This document shows, piece by piece, positions 1-8,471 of a stretch of DNA of 64,000 nt. A program made the translations under genes and the position numbers. This stretch comes from Burkholderia pyrrocinia (GTDB lineage: Bacteria; Pseudomonadota; Gammaproteobacteria; Burkholderiales; Burkholderiaceae), in contig NZ_CP070978.1 in the NCBI RefSeq assembly GCF_018417535.1, positions 2,914,001 through 2,978,000 on the forward strand, written 5' to 3'. The notes beneath the pieces were generated by a model. The model ran no database searches. It was not told the origin of the DNA and worked only from the letters and a program-made list of their open reading frames with translations. Within the stretch, counting starts at the first letter, position 1; every line of letters starts with the position of its first letter.

Positions 1-1
1 T

Positions 2-271
2 GCGCTCGTCTCGTTGTCGACCGCGCGCGTTCGGCGCTGGATGCCCGGCAAGCCGGCGTCGGCGTTCGTGCAGGGGCTTGAAGTGCGATTGGTGGTCGAT
101 GAGCAGCGTTTCGCCGGGTTCAGTCTTGGCGGGCTCGCGCACGTCATGGAGAGATGCTTCGCACCGCACGTGCCTGTAACAAGTTTCGTGCAGATTGTGC
201 TGTTTTCAGCGCATACCGGTGCGCTGCTTCGCCGTGGGCAACCGTGCCCCGGCGTCCAGCCGCTGGTCTAG
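2..271 (+). CDS. tssF: TssF-like T6SS baseplate protein, 3' end only
   Basis: The open frame enters from the left edge and stops at TAG 269-271, giving about 89 residues. The visible tail has the pattern of TssF (VasA/ImpG) C-termini: a 'QGLEVRLVVDEQRFAG' stretch, then a 'FVQIVLFSAHTG' stretch and a Pro-Gly end. TssF is a wedge subunit of the type VI secretion baseplate in the cytoplasm. TssG normally follows TssF, but here a 131-bp gap and vgrG follow, so this is either a cluster boundary or a displaced fragment. Upstream sequence is outside the window, so intactness cannot be judged. Confidence 0.6.
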   Translation, partial: ALVSLSTARVRRWMPGKPASAFVQGLEVRLVVDEQRFAGFSLGGLAHVMERCFAPHVPVTSFVQIVLFSAHTGALLRRGQPCPGVQPLV

Positions 272-402
272 TTTTCGATTTTCGGGGCTCGAACGGAAAC
301 GTTTGCGGGCGTCTTTCGCGCGGTCGGATTTTGTCCTACATTAACGGGGCTTCGGGCCGCTAGCCGGTCCACGGAACCTGAGATCACAAGCAAGGAACAA
401 GA

Positions 403-2541
403 ATGAGTTTCGCTCCGAACGGGGGTATTCCCAATGGTTTGGGCGGTAGCGCGCTCGGCTCCTTGAGCGCGCTCGGCGGCCTGGCAGGCCCGGTCGCCTC
501 GAGTGTTGCCGGGAGTCTCGGGCCGCTCGCGGGCCTGGCCGGGCACGTCGACACCGTCCAGCGTGCGCTACAGCTCGCGCAAACCAGCTTCTCGCTGATG
601 GACAAGACGCCCGGTGCGGTTGCCGAAGCGATCAACGGCGCCGCCAACCCCGCGCGCCTGACCCAGCTCAATCGTTACGTGACGCTCGATACGCCGCTCG
701 GCCCGGACGTGCTGCTGGTCAGCGCCGCCGTCGTCGACGAGTACGTGAACCGGTTGCCGGAAATCCACCTCGACCTGCTGTCGCATCGCCACGACCTTCG
801 CCCCGACGACCTGATCGGCCAGCAGGTCAAGATCCGGTTCGATCAGCAGGCGCGCTTGTCGACGCTCGAACGCGTCGTTGCATCCGGTGCCGGCGAGAAC
901 GACCGTTACTTCGACGGCTACGTTGCGTCGTTCGACCGCGCCGGCAATCCCGGCAATGTCACGCAGTACCACCTGACGGCAGTGCCGTGGTTCTGGTTCC
1001 TGACGCGCTCGACCGACTGCCGGATTTTCCAGAACAAGACCGCGCAGGACATCCTCACCGAGATTTTCCAGGAGCACGGATTTTCGGATTTCGTGTTCGA
1101 CATTCGGACGAGTCAGAAACCGCTCGAATACGTGGTGATGTACCAGGAGTCCTACTACAACTTCTGCGCGCGGTTGATGGAGCAGGAAGGGCTGGTCTGG
1201 ACGCACCGCTACGAGAAGGACAAGCACATGCTTGTGATCGGCGACACGAATTTGCTGTTCCGCCCGATCGACGGGCTGGCAACTGTGCCGTTCGCCGCCA
1301 CCGAGGCGAGTGAGGACAGCGGCATCGACCAGTTGCACGAAGGTCGGCGCTTTGGCGTCGGCAAGGTCACGTTCCGCGACTTCAATCATCAGAATCCGTC
1401 GTCGCCGCTGATGCTGGTGGAAGCCGGCCCGCAGAACCTCAAGCACGCGCGGCTCGACTCGACCGAGCGGTTCGAGCACCAGTCGCTGTACGACCACGGC
1501 GACGACGGCAACCGCTATGCGCGTTTTGCGATGGAGGCCGAGGAGGCGCAGGCCCATCGCTATACCGGCGGCGGCTACGCGTGGCGCATGACCACCGCCG
1601 GCGCCGTCAACGTGGCGAATCACCCGGTCCTCGAGAACAACCAGGAATACGTGATCCTGCACGTGCGTCACGAGGCGGTGAACGACTACACGCAGCACAG
1701 CGCAAAACTGCCGTACCGCAACAGCTTCGCGTTGCTGCCGAAGAAGATTCCGTATCGTGCGCCGCGCGCCACGCCGAAACCGGTGATTCATGGCACGCAG
1801 TCGGCGATCGTCGTCGGTCCCAAGGGCGAGGAAATCTACACCAACGGGAGCGCCGTGAAGGTGAACTTCCCGTGGGACCGGCGCGGCAAGAAGGATGGAT
1901 CCGACTCGATGTGGGTGCGTGTGTCGCAACCGTGGGCGGGTGACGGTTGGGGGGCGGCCGCGATTCCGCGGATCAAGCAGGAAGTGCTCGTGGCGTTCAA
2001 TCAGGGCGATCCGGATAACCCCGTGATCGTGGGCCGCGTGTTCAACGGCGAGCAGGGCAACCCGTACCACGGTGCGGCTGGCCAAACGATGGGGATCAAG
2101 AGCCAGACGCACAAGGGGCAGGGCTCGAACGAGATCCGCATGACCGACACGAACGGCATGCAGGAATTCTTCATGCACGCCCAGAAGGACATGAACACCG
2201 TGGTCGAGAACAGCGAGACGCACAAGGTGCTCGGGCCGATGCGTACCGTCCTGGTGGCGACGGGTAGCGAAGAAAAGCAGATTCCGCAGGGCAACCTGAC
2301 CGAGACGATCGCCGAGAAGCGCAGTACGACCGCGACCACCGTCGAAGTGACGACGCCTGCCAAGGACGGGGGCGGCGGCACGCAGGTCTATGTGGCCGAG
2401 CGCGGCATCCTGCTGAAGGTGCAGGACAGCTCGATCTCGCTCGCGCCCGAAGGCATTCGCCTCGAGCACAAGGGCTCCGTGATCCTGATGACCGACGACG
2501 GCGTGATGGTCAACGGCCAGCGCATCGATCTCAACAAATAA
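403..2541 (+). CDS. vgrG: VgrG, type VI secretion spike protein
   Basis: A 712-residue spike protein that trimerises at the tip of the Hcp tube and carries PAAR/Rhs effectors. Residues 1-85 are an unusual Gly/Ala/Ser/Leu-rich extension. The gp27-like hub follows from about residue 90. The gp5-like OB domain holds the family signature 'VSQPWAGDGWGA' near residue 506 and 'NPVIVGRVFNGEQGNPY' soon after. The C-terminus is a beta-helical needle with short repeating strands and no added enzymatic domain. An AAGGAA Shine-Dalgarno sequence lies about 7 bases before the ATG. The gene is followed after 13 bp by the chaperone gene, an arrangement typical of vgrG-eag-rhs effector operons. Confidence 0.95.
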   Translation: MSFAPNGGIPNGLGGSALGSLSALGGLAGPVASSVAGSLGPLAGLAGHVDTVQRALQLAQTSFSLMDKTPGAVAEAINGAANPARLTQLNRYVTLDTPLGPDVLLVSAAVVDEYVNRLPEIHLDLLSHRHDLRPDDLIGQQVKIRFDQQARLSTLERVVASGAGENDRYFDGYVASFDRAGNPGNVTQYHLTAVPWFWFLTRSTDCRIFQNKTAQDILTEIFQEHGFSDFVFDIRTSQKPLEYVVMYQESYYNFCARLMEQEGLVWTHRYEKDKHMLVIGDTNLLFRPIDGLATVPFAATEASEDSGIDQLHEGRRFGVGKVTFRDFNHQNPSSPLMLVEAGPQNLKHARLDSTERFEHQSLYDHGDDGNRYARFAMEAEEAQAHRYTGGGYAWRMTTAGAVNVANHPVLENNQEYVILHVRHEAVNDYTQHSAKLPYRNSFALLPKKIPYRAPRATPKPVIHGTQSAIVVGPKGEEIYTNGSAVKVNFPWDRRGKKDGSDSMWVRVSQPWAGDGWGAAAIPRIKQEVLVAFNQGDPDNPVIVGRVFNGEQGNPYHGAAGQTMGIKSQTHKGQGSNEIRMTDTNGMQEFFMHAQKDMNTVVENSETHKVLGPMRTVLVATGSEEKQIPQGNLTETIAEKRSTTATTVEVTTPAKDGGGGTQVYVAERGILLKVQDSSISLAPEGIRLEHKGSVILMTDDGVMVNGQRIDLNK

Positions 2542-2554
2542 CACGAACAAAACC

Positions 2555-3013
2555 ATGCACTACGCTATCCACGAAGGCACCTTCGAACTGCCGGACGCGG
2601 CGCTCGACCGCACCGTCAACATCCTCGTGATGAACGCCGGCCCCGGCGGCCTCAACCTCGTGATCGCCCGTGGGCGGCTGCGCGACGGGGAAGATATCGA
2701 TGCGTTTGTCGCGCGCGAATGGGAAGTGGCGTCGCGCGACGCGAAGATGCTTACCGAGAAGGCGCGCCGGGCTGTGGCGGTGGCGGGCCGTTCGGGCATC
2801 CAGATCGATTCCACGCTCGAACGGGATGGCCGGCTCTGGCATCAACTGCAGACCATGTTTCCGTCGGACGACGCCGGCCGCGTGCTGGTGATGACGTTGA
2901 CCAGCGCGGCACCGCTGACCGACGAGCAGCAGGCGATCGCCGATCGTATGCTCGCCAGTTTCCAGCCGCGCGCGGCTCGACCGACTCTGCTTGGGCCGGG
3001 TGACGCGTCGTGA
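2555..3013 (+). CDS. Eag-type (DUF1795/DcrB-like) T6SS effector chaperone
   Basis: A 152-residue cytoplasmic protein of the DcrB/DUF1795 fold. Eag proteins of this fold shield the hydrophobic N-terminal segments of Rhs effectors and load them on VgrG. The sequence shows the typical start with an acidic beta strand, the 'LNLVIARGRL' strand and a closing helix ('TDEQQAIADRMLASF'). Its stop overlaps the start of the rhs gene by 4 bases, which suggests translational coupling with its client. Function is inferred from the fold and from its place between vgrG and rhs. Confidence 0.85.
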   Translation: MHYAIHEGTFELPDAALDRTVNILVMNAGPGGLNLVIARGRLRDGEDIDAFVAREWEVASRDAKMLTEKARRAVAVAGRSGIQIDSTLERDGRLWHQLQTMFPSDDAGRVLVMTLTSAAPLTDEQQAIADRMLASFQPRAARPTLLGPGDAS

Positions 3014-6000
3014 GCGCGGAACACTTCGCGGCCGCGCGCTTCGAAGACCCGATCCAGCACACGTCGTTCTGGGGTGAGCTTGTAGGCACGGTCGGGTCGG
3101 TGATCGGCGGTGCCGTTGTCGGCGCATTGGTGGCGGAGGCGATGGAGGGGCTGGTGTTCGTCGGCTTGGCCGCGCTCGAAATCGGTACGGCAGGGCTGGC
3201 GACGCCGCTGGTGATCGCGATCGGTGTGGGCGTGGCCGTCGGCTCGGGCGCGCTGATGGAAGCGAGCGGGATGAACGAAGCCATCGATGACGGCGCCAAG
3301 GCCTTGGCCGACTCGATCGCGCCGCCCGAGATCAAAGGCAAGATCGCCAGCGGCTCGGGGAACGTTTATGTCAATAACAAGGCGGCTGCGCGGGCGGCGC
3401 GGCCGGGGGATCTCGATACCGTCGCATGCCTGGATCACTCCAGCCCGCAGATGATTGCTGATGGGTCGGGGAGCGTTTACATCAATGATCATCCGGCCGC
3501 GCGCGTCGGCGACAAGACGACTTGTGACGGGACGATTGCTGAGGGTTCTGACAACGTTTTCATCGGCGGCGGCACGCAGCGGGTAAGGGACGTCAAGTCG
3601 GCGAGCCGGCTCGGGTGGTTGGGGGCGGCGCTTGGCATTGCGCTGGCGGTTTGTGGCCGCGGGAAGATGAGTTGGGGGCAGTTTCTGAAAGGCAAGCTGC
3701 CTTGCCTCGCGATCAATTTTGCGGCTGGTGCCTTCGGTACTTGGCTAGGCAGTTTGGCGAGGCCGTCAGCCGGTCACCCGGTCAACGTGATTACCGGCGG
3801 CAAGTTTCTCGATGGCACGGACGATACCGACTTCACATTGCCCGGGCCGCTGCCTATCGTGTGGCGGCGTTTTTACAGCAGCCATGATGATCGTGCTGAC
3901 AGTTTGTTCGGGCCGGGCTGGAGCGTGCCGATCAGCGTCGAGCTGCGGCTTGCGCGTGAACATGGCGAGGTCAAGTCGATCACGTACTGGGACGAGCAGG
4001 GCCGAGACATCGTGTTCCCGGCCGTGCCGCCGGGTGAGAGCCATTTCAGCGTTCCCGAAGGCATTTACCTGATCTGTACTGCCGGTGGGCACTACGTGGT
4101 CGAGACGGTCGACGGTCTGTATCGCGATTTCGGCCGTGCCCGTACCGATGCGGACAGCGAGACGCTCAAGCTGTGGCGTCTCGAGGATCGCAACGGTAAT
4201 TGGATCGAGGTGGAGCAAGAAGCGGCAGATGAGGTTGTGCGGCCGGCCCGGCTGCATGACAGCGCTGGGCGCATGCTGACGCTGGTCTACGATAAATCGC
4301 ACCCTCGACGCATTGCCACGATTGAGCTGACTCGTGGTGTGGACGGTGAGCAACCCGACACGCTGGTGCGTTATGCGTACAACGATGCCGGCGAGCTGGT
4401 GGCCGTTACCGATCGCAGTGGCCACACCGGCCGACGCTTCGCATACGAACACGGACTGATGGTCCAGCACACGTTGCGCGGCGGCTTGCAGTGCTTTTAT
4501 GCGTGGCAAGGTGTCGGCCGCGATGCGCGTGTCGTGCGCCACTGGACCGATGACGGCGAAGCGTACACGTTCGACGCGGACCTTGCGCAGCGTTCGGTGA
4601 CGATCACCGACCAGATCGGTCGCGTTACACACTGGACGTGGAACGAGGATCAGCAGCCGACGAGCCATACGGATGCGGAAGGCCACGTTTGGCAATTCGA
4701 GTGGAATGCGATGCGGCAGTTGGTCAGTACGACCGATCCGGCAGGGCATACGACCCGCTTTGAATATGACGAGCGGGGGCGGCAGACGCAGCGCATCGAT
4801 GCGCTCGGGCAGGTTGAGCGGACCGAGTGGAACGCTTACTACGACCTGCCTGTCGCGGAAACCGATCCGGCCAACTCGCGCTGGATCTACCGCTACGACG
4901 ATCGCGGCAACCTGACGATGACGCGCGATCCGGCAGGCTTCGCGACCGAGTATCACCGGGATGAACGCGGGCTGGTGCACACGATCCGCGATGCGCGGGG
5001 TGGTTACAAGTTTCTCGAATGGAATGGCCGTGCGCAGTTGACCTCGTATACCGATTGTTCCGGCAAGGTCACGCGGTTCGGGTATGACGCACGTGGCGCG
5101 CTTGCGCGTGTGACCGATGCGGCTGGGCAGTCTACCGTGTACGAAGCGGATGCAATGGGGCGGGTCACAGGGATCGGAACGGCCGATGGTGCGCGTCAGA
5201 TGTTCCGATACGATGCGGCCGGGCGTCTGGTCGAGGTCGTTGACGCGAACCAGCGCAGCACGCGTTACGAGATCAATGCGCGTGGTTTGCTGCTGTCACG
5301 GACGGACGCGGCTAATCGTGTCGTACGGTTCGGCTACGACGATGCGTTCAGGCTCGCGAGTCTGACCAACGAAAATCGCGAGGCGTATCGCTTTCAGTAT
5401 GACCGTCGCGATCTGGTTTCTTCGCAGATCGGCCTCGATGGCCACAAGCGCACGTACGAATACGATGTGTGCGGCCAAGGTACGATCGTACGGGATGGAC
5501 AGATCGAGACGCGATACGAGCGCGACGCGATCGGGCGACTGACTGCGAAGCAAGCTACGCATGAGCGTTGTGAGTACCTGTACGACAAGGCGAGCCGAAT
5601 CGCATCTGCCGAGTTGTACACGCTGGCCGCTCGTGGCCCGTCGCTGAAGAATCGGGTCAGCTTGAAATACGACGCGCGCGGAGCGGTTCTCGAGGAATAC
5701 ACGCCGACCGGCTGGCTCGCGCATACGTACGACGAGCTTGGCAACCGTGTCAGCACCACAATCTCGGGCGAGCGCACGATCGACTGGCTGCATTACGGCT
5801 CGGGACACGTACACCAGATCCGCGTTGACGGCGCTGCAGTTGCCGACATGGAACGCGATGATCTGCATCGGGAGGTGCTACGAACGCAGGGCAAGCTGAC
5901 CAGTCATTTCGGATATGACGCGGTTGGCCGTCGTGCGCGGCACGCTGCGCAGCGAGGTAGGGCTGCTGATGACCTGCTTGCGAAGCAGTGGCAATACGAT

Positions 6001-7347
6001 GCAGCGGGCGACGTGATCCAGAAGCGCGATCAGCGTCACGGCACGACGAGCTATCAATATGACCCGACTGGTCGCATTGAACAGGCGGCGGGGCCGGGAT
6101 TGCCGTCGGAAGTGTTTCGCTGGGACGCGGCGGCCAACCTGGTGTCGAGCGATCACCCGGGCGGCTACGTCGAGCACAACCGGCTCAAGATGTTCGAGGA
6201 CAAGCGCTTCGAGTACGACTCGTATGGACGGCTGGTTCGCAAGCTGAGCGGTCACGGGCCTGCCAAAGAGCTGGTTCTTGAATACGACGACTGGAGTCAG
6301 CTGAAGACCGTCGTGACGAAGGACCGTCTCGGTATCGCGACGACGCATTTCGAATATGACGCGTTCGGTCGCCGGATCCGTAAGCTCAATGGTGGTTACG
6401 CGAGTACGGATTTCCTGTGGGACGGCATGCGGCTCGAGCAGGAAACGTATCACGATCGTCAGGGCGAGGAAGCGCTGACGTACTTGTACGAGGCCAGTAG
6501 CTATGTGCCGCTCGCACGGATCGATCAGGGCAAGCCGGCGGCTAACGATGCCGATGCAAGGGATGCGGTCTACTATTTCCACAACGATGTGTCGGGGTTG
6601 CCGGAGGAACTGACCGACGCGGACGGAGAGTTGATCTGGCAGGCCCGCTACAAGGTGTGGGGCAATGCGGTGCAGGAGGAATGGATCGCGCGGGCGCCGC
6701 AGTTGCCAACACCAGAGTGGGGAAATGTGCAAGCGTTGGCGCCGGCACCAACTCACGTGCCGCGACCACAGAATCTGCGTTTCCAGGGGCAGTATCTGGA
6801 TCGTGAGACGGGGCTGCATTACAACACTTTCCGGTTCTACGATCCGGACATTGGGCGCTTCATCAATCCGGACCCGATTGGATTGCTGGGTGGAACGAAT
6901 CTCTATCGGTACGCAGCCAATCCATTGGCGTGGATCGATCCATGGGGTTGGGCTTGCGGTGAACTTAGCGGTAAAGCACAGGAAGTTCACAATTTGGCCG
7001 GTGGCGGGGATGCGCGCTCAATACGCAATTCAACGGTATCAATCGTCGAGGCCAAGGTGAATGGCAAGCCACAGTTGTTTGCGGCGGGAAGTGGAGGTCG
7101 GTTAAGTCCAGCACAACGGCAAGCACTTATGAAGATGGGCGTACCAGAAGAAAACATCTTCTATGGCAAGAAGTCTATCGATGGTTTTGATAAGCTCGAA
7201 AACCATGCGGAACGAATTATTTTGCGCAATCTGCCTGAAGGTGCCGAAGTTAGTCGCTGGGGTATCTCTTGGGGTGGATTGCAACGGAATGCATCGTGTC
7301 CATCATGTCAGCCTCATGTGGACCAGGCTGGTGGGATTTTTGATTAG
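3010..7347 (+). CDS. PAAR-Rhs effector with C-terminal deaminase-type toxin
   Basis: A 1445-residue polymorphic effector. Residues 18-90 form the hydrophobic pre-TMD that an Eag chaperone would bind. A PAAR tip (about 115-195) and a second hydrophobic stretch (200-250) follow. The Rhs shell with many YD repeats runs from about 258 to 1290. The core ends in the 'DPIGLLGG' and 'WIDPWGW' motifs, where Rhs proteins self-cleave. The variable tip (1316-1445) contains H1399-A-E1401 and C1430-P-S-C1433, the zinc-binding and catalytic signature of the cytidine-deaminase superfamily, suggesting a nucleic-acid or nucleotide deaminase toxin. Base composition drops in this tip relative to the core. The deaminase call rests on two motifs and on context; the substrate is unknown. 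Confidence 0.9.
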   Translation: MSAEHFAAARFEDPIQHTSFWGELVGTVGSVIGGAVVGALVAEAMEGLVFVGLAALEIGTAGLATPLVIAIGVGVAVGSGALMEASGMNEAIDDGAKALADSIAPPEIKGKIASGSGNVYVNNKAAARAARPGDLDTVACLDHSSPQMIADGSGSVYINDHPAARVGDKTTCDGTIAEGSDNVFIGGGTQRVRDVKSASRLGWLGAALGIALAVCGRGKMSWGQFLKGKLPCLAINFAAGAFGTWLGSLARPSAGHPVNVITGGKFLDGTDDTDFTLPGPLPIVWRRFYSSHDDRADSLFGPGWSVPISVELRLAREHGEVKSITYWDEQGRDIVFPAVPPGESHFSVPEGIYLICTAGGHYVVETVDGLYRDFGRARTDADSETLKLWRLEDRNGNWIEVEQEAADEVVRPARLHDSAGRMLTLVYDKSHPRRIATIELTRGVDGEQPDTLVRYAYNDAGELVAVTDRSGHTGRRFAYEHGLMVQHTLRGGLQCFYAWQGVGRDARVVRHWTDDGEAYTFDADLAQRSVTITDQIGRVTHWTWNEDQQPTSHTDAEGHVWQFEWNAMRQLVSTTDPAGHTTRFEYDERGRQTQRIDALGQVERTEWNAYYDLPVAETDPANSRWIYRYDDRGNLTMTRDPAGFATEYHRDERGLVHTIRDARGGYKFLEWNGRAQLTSYTDCSGKVTRFGYDARGALARVTDAAGQSTVYEADAMGRVTGIGTADGARQMFRYDAAGRLVEVVDANQRSTRYEINARGLLLSRTDAANRVVRFGYDDAFRLASLTNENREAYRFQYDRRDLVSSQIGLDGHKRTYEYDVCGQGTIVRDGQIETRYERDAIGRLTAKQATHERCEYLYDKASRIASAELYTLAARGPSLKNRVSLKYDARGAVLEEYTPTGWLAHTYDELGNRVSTTISGERTIDWLHYGSGHVHQIRVDGAAVADMERDDLHREVLRTQGKLTSHFGYDAVGRRARHAAQRGRAADDLLAKQWQYDAAGDVIQKRDQRHGTTSYQYDPTGRIEQAAGPGLPSEVFRWDAAANLVSSDHPGGYVEHNRLKMFEDKRFEYDSYGRLVRKLSGHGPAKELVLEYDDWSQLKTVVTKDRLGIATTHFEYDAFGRRIRKLNGGYASTDFLWDGMRLEQETYHDRQGEEALTYLYEASSYVPLARIDQGKPAANDADARDAVYYFHNDVSGLPEELTDADGELIWQARYKVWGNAVQEEWIARAPQLPTPEWGNVQALAPAPTHVPRPQNLRFQGQYLDRETGLHYNTFRFYDPDIGRFINPDPIGLLGGTNLYRYAANPLAWIDPWGWACGELSGKAQEVHNLAGGGDARSIRNSTVSIVEAKVNGKPQLFAAGSGGRLSPAQRQALMKMGVPEENIFYGKKSIDGFDKLENHAERIILRNLPEGAEVSRWGISWGGLQRNASCPSCQPHVDQAGGIFD

Positions 7348-7356
7348 GAGATGAGT

Positions 7357-7920
7357 ATGTTGGATATCGAGGAGCATAAAAAATATCTCGAATCAGTTCT
7401 AGCTGGAGCGAAGCTCGATAACCTTGCTCGTTTTGGCGTGTGGTGCTGTGTTGGTCTCGCTCACGATGAGTCAATATTCGAATTCCTGTCGAAGCAAGCA
7501 GGGGGTACAAGTACGCAGCTCAGGCACCGAGTAGGCGATTACTTGGATCAAGTCTGGAATGGAAAAGAAAACTCCAATCCACTAAGCGACTTAGAGCAAA
7601 TTGAATGGGACCCTGATGCAGTCGAAATCGACGACGACGCTGCGGCCCAGGGAGCGACCGATTTGCTGGCGGGACTATCTTTTTTGGCGAAATGGTGTGC
7701 AGAACATAAGATGGAGCGACTGGTCGCATGCGCCGAGGTTTTGATAAACCGAATCGACTACTTGGAGAGTTTTGAGTTGATTGGAGAACATGTTGCGAAT
7801 CCAGTTGATCATGAGATGAGCGTGCAGAAGGAATTTGCTCGTGAACTCGTTGCAGGTACCTTGACTGATCATGACAAGATGAAATATCACGAGTGGTTAT
7901 TCAATCTCGGTACCCCCTGA
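7357..7920 (+). CDS. Probable cognate immunity protein of the Rhs deaminase toxin
   Basis: A 187-residue acidic, mostly helical soluble protein directly behind the effector. ATG 7357 is preferred over the in-frame ATG 7351, because an AGGAG sequence at 7346-7350 would touch the earlier codon but sits 6 bases before 7357; that Shine-Dalgarno overlaps the rhs stop. The central 'LEQIEWDPDAVEIDDDAA' stretch and the helix after it loosely recall DUF416 proteins, but I am not certain of that family. The first gene after a polymorphic toxin tip is normally its immunity gene, and the lower GC content matches that of the toxin tip. Confidence 0.75.
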   Translation: MLDIEEHKKYLESVLAGAKLDNLARFGVWCCVGLAHDESIFEFLSKQAGGTSTQLRHRVGDYLDQVWNGKENSNPLSDLEQIEWDPDAVEIDDDAAAQGATDLLAGLSFLAKWCAEHKMERLVACAEVLINRIDYLESFELIGEHVANPVDHEMSVQKEFARELVAGTLTDHDKMKYHEWLFNLGTP

Positions 7921-7942
7921 ATCATGAGCTCAAGGAACAAGC

Positions 7943-8416
7943 GTGCAAACGATTGACCTGTTGATCTCCCATAGTCAAATCGTAGTTCGATCCAGGCCGT
8001 ACGATGAGGGTTTGAGCCAATGGGGAGCGGGCAACATTGATCAGGGCGCGGTGTTGCACGCCGACTACCTTATTTTCGATCCGCTTCCGGACGATACCTT
8101 CGGTGCAAAGGTGTACTTGCGGGTGGTGGATAAGTTCGAGATGGACGAGCGGGCCGCACGGTGCATTGTTGCGCCGTTTCGTATTGAAGATCGCAATTCG
8201 CTCGAAGTCGCCTCGGCGACCGAAAAATTCAAGATTATGCTGGAGCTGCCGCTTAACTCGTACGACGTGTATTACGAGGTTTGCGAGGGGGAAGAGGTTT
8301 TCTATAAATTCACGTTTGCTTCAGAAGCGGTTCATCGGCAAGCAATGTATTTGCGTGATGACCCTTGGCGGGGCAAGAAAGACAAGCCGCTTGTAGCAGG
8401 GAGGTTTGACAGATAA
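7943..8416 (+). CDS. ComJ-like protein, probable orphan nuclease immunity gene
   Basis: A 157-residue protein starting at GTG behind a weak AAGGAA signal. Its start, 'IDLLISHSQIVVRSRPY', followed by an 'LSQWGAGNIDQGAVLHAD' block, resembles ComJ of Bacillus subtilis, which inhibits the DNase NucA. ComJ-like proteins also occur as immunity partners of NucA/NucB-type toxin tips. No NucA-type nuclease is visible next to it, so it probably protects against a toxin that this strain has lost or that neighbours deliver. The family call is by remembered resemblance and needs a profile search. Confidence 0.6.
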   Translation: MQTIDLLISHSQIVVRSRPYDEGLSQWGAGNIDQGAVLHADYLIFDPLPDDTFGAKVYLRVVDKFEMDERAARCIVAPFRIEDRNSLEVASATEKFKIMLELPLNSYDVYYEVCEGEEVFYKFTFASEAVHRQAMYLRDDPWRGKKDKPLVAGRFDR

Positions 8417-8471
8417 CTTAGATTCGGTTGCTCCTTGGGTTAACTGGACCAAATTCGCAGTGATCTTGCCG

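Noticed and set aside
568..2556. Long open frame on the minus strand opposite vgrG (662 codons)
   Set aside because: It is an antisense shadow caused by GC bias at codon third positions; its product is His/Arg/Val-rich without any domain, while the + strand encodes a clear VgrG.
6952..7347. Assignment of the Rhs tip to the DddA (SCP1.201-like) clade
   Set aside because: The motifs differ (HAE and SCPSC here, against HVE and a TCGFC-type motif in DddA), so only the superfamily can be named.
8417..8471. Possible insertion-sequence end before the broken Rhs tip
   Set aside because: A phrase near 8429-8455 looks like an IS end, but no terminal inverted repeat, target duplication or transposase was found.
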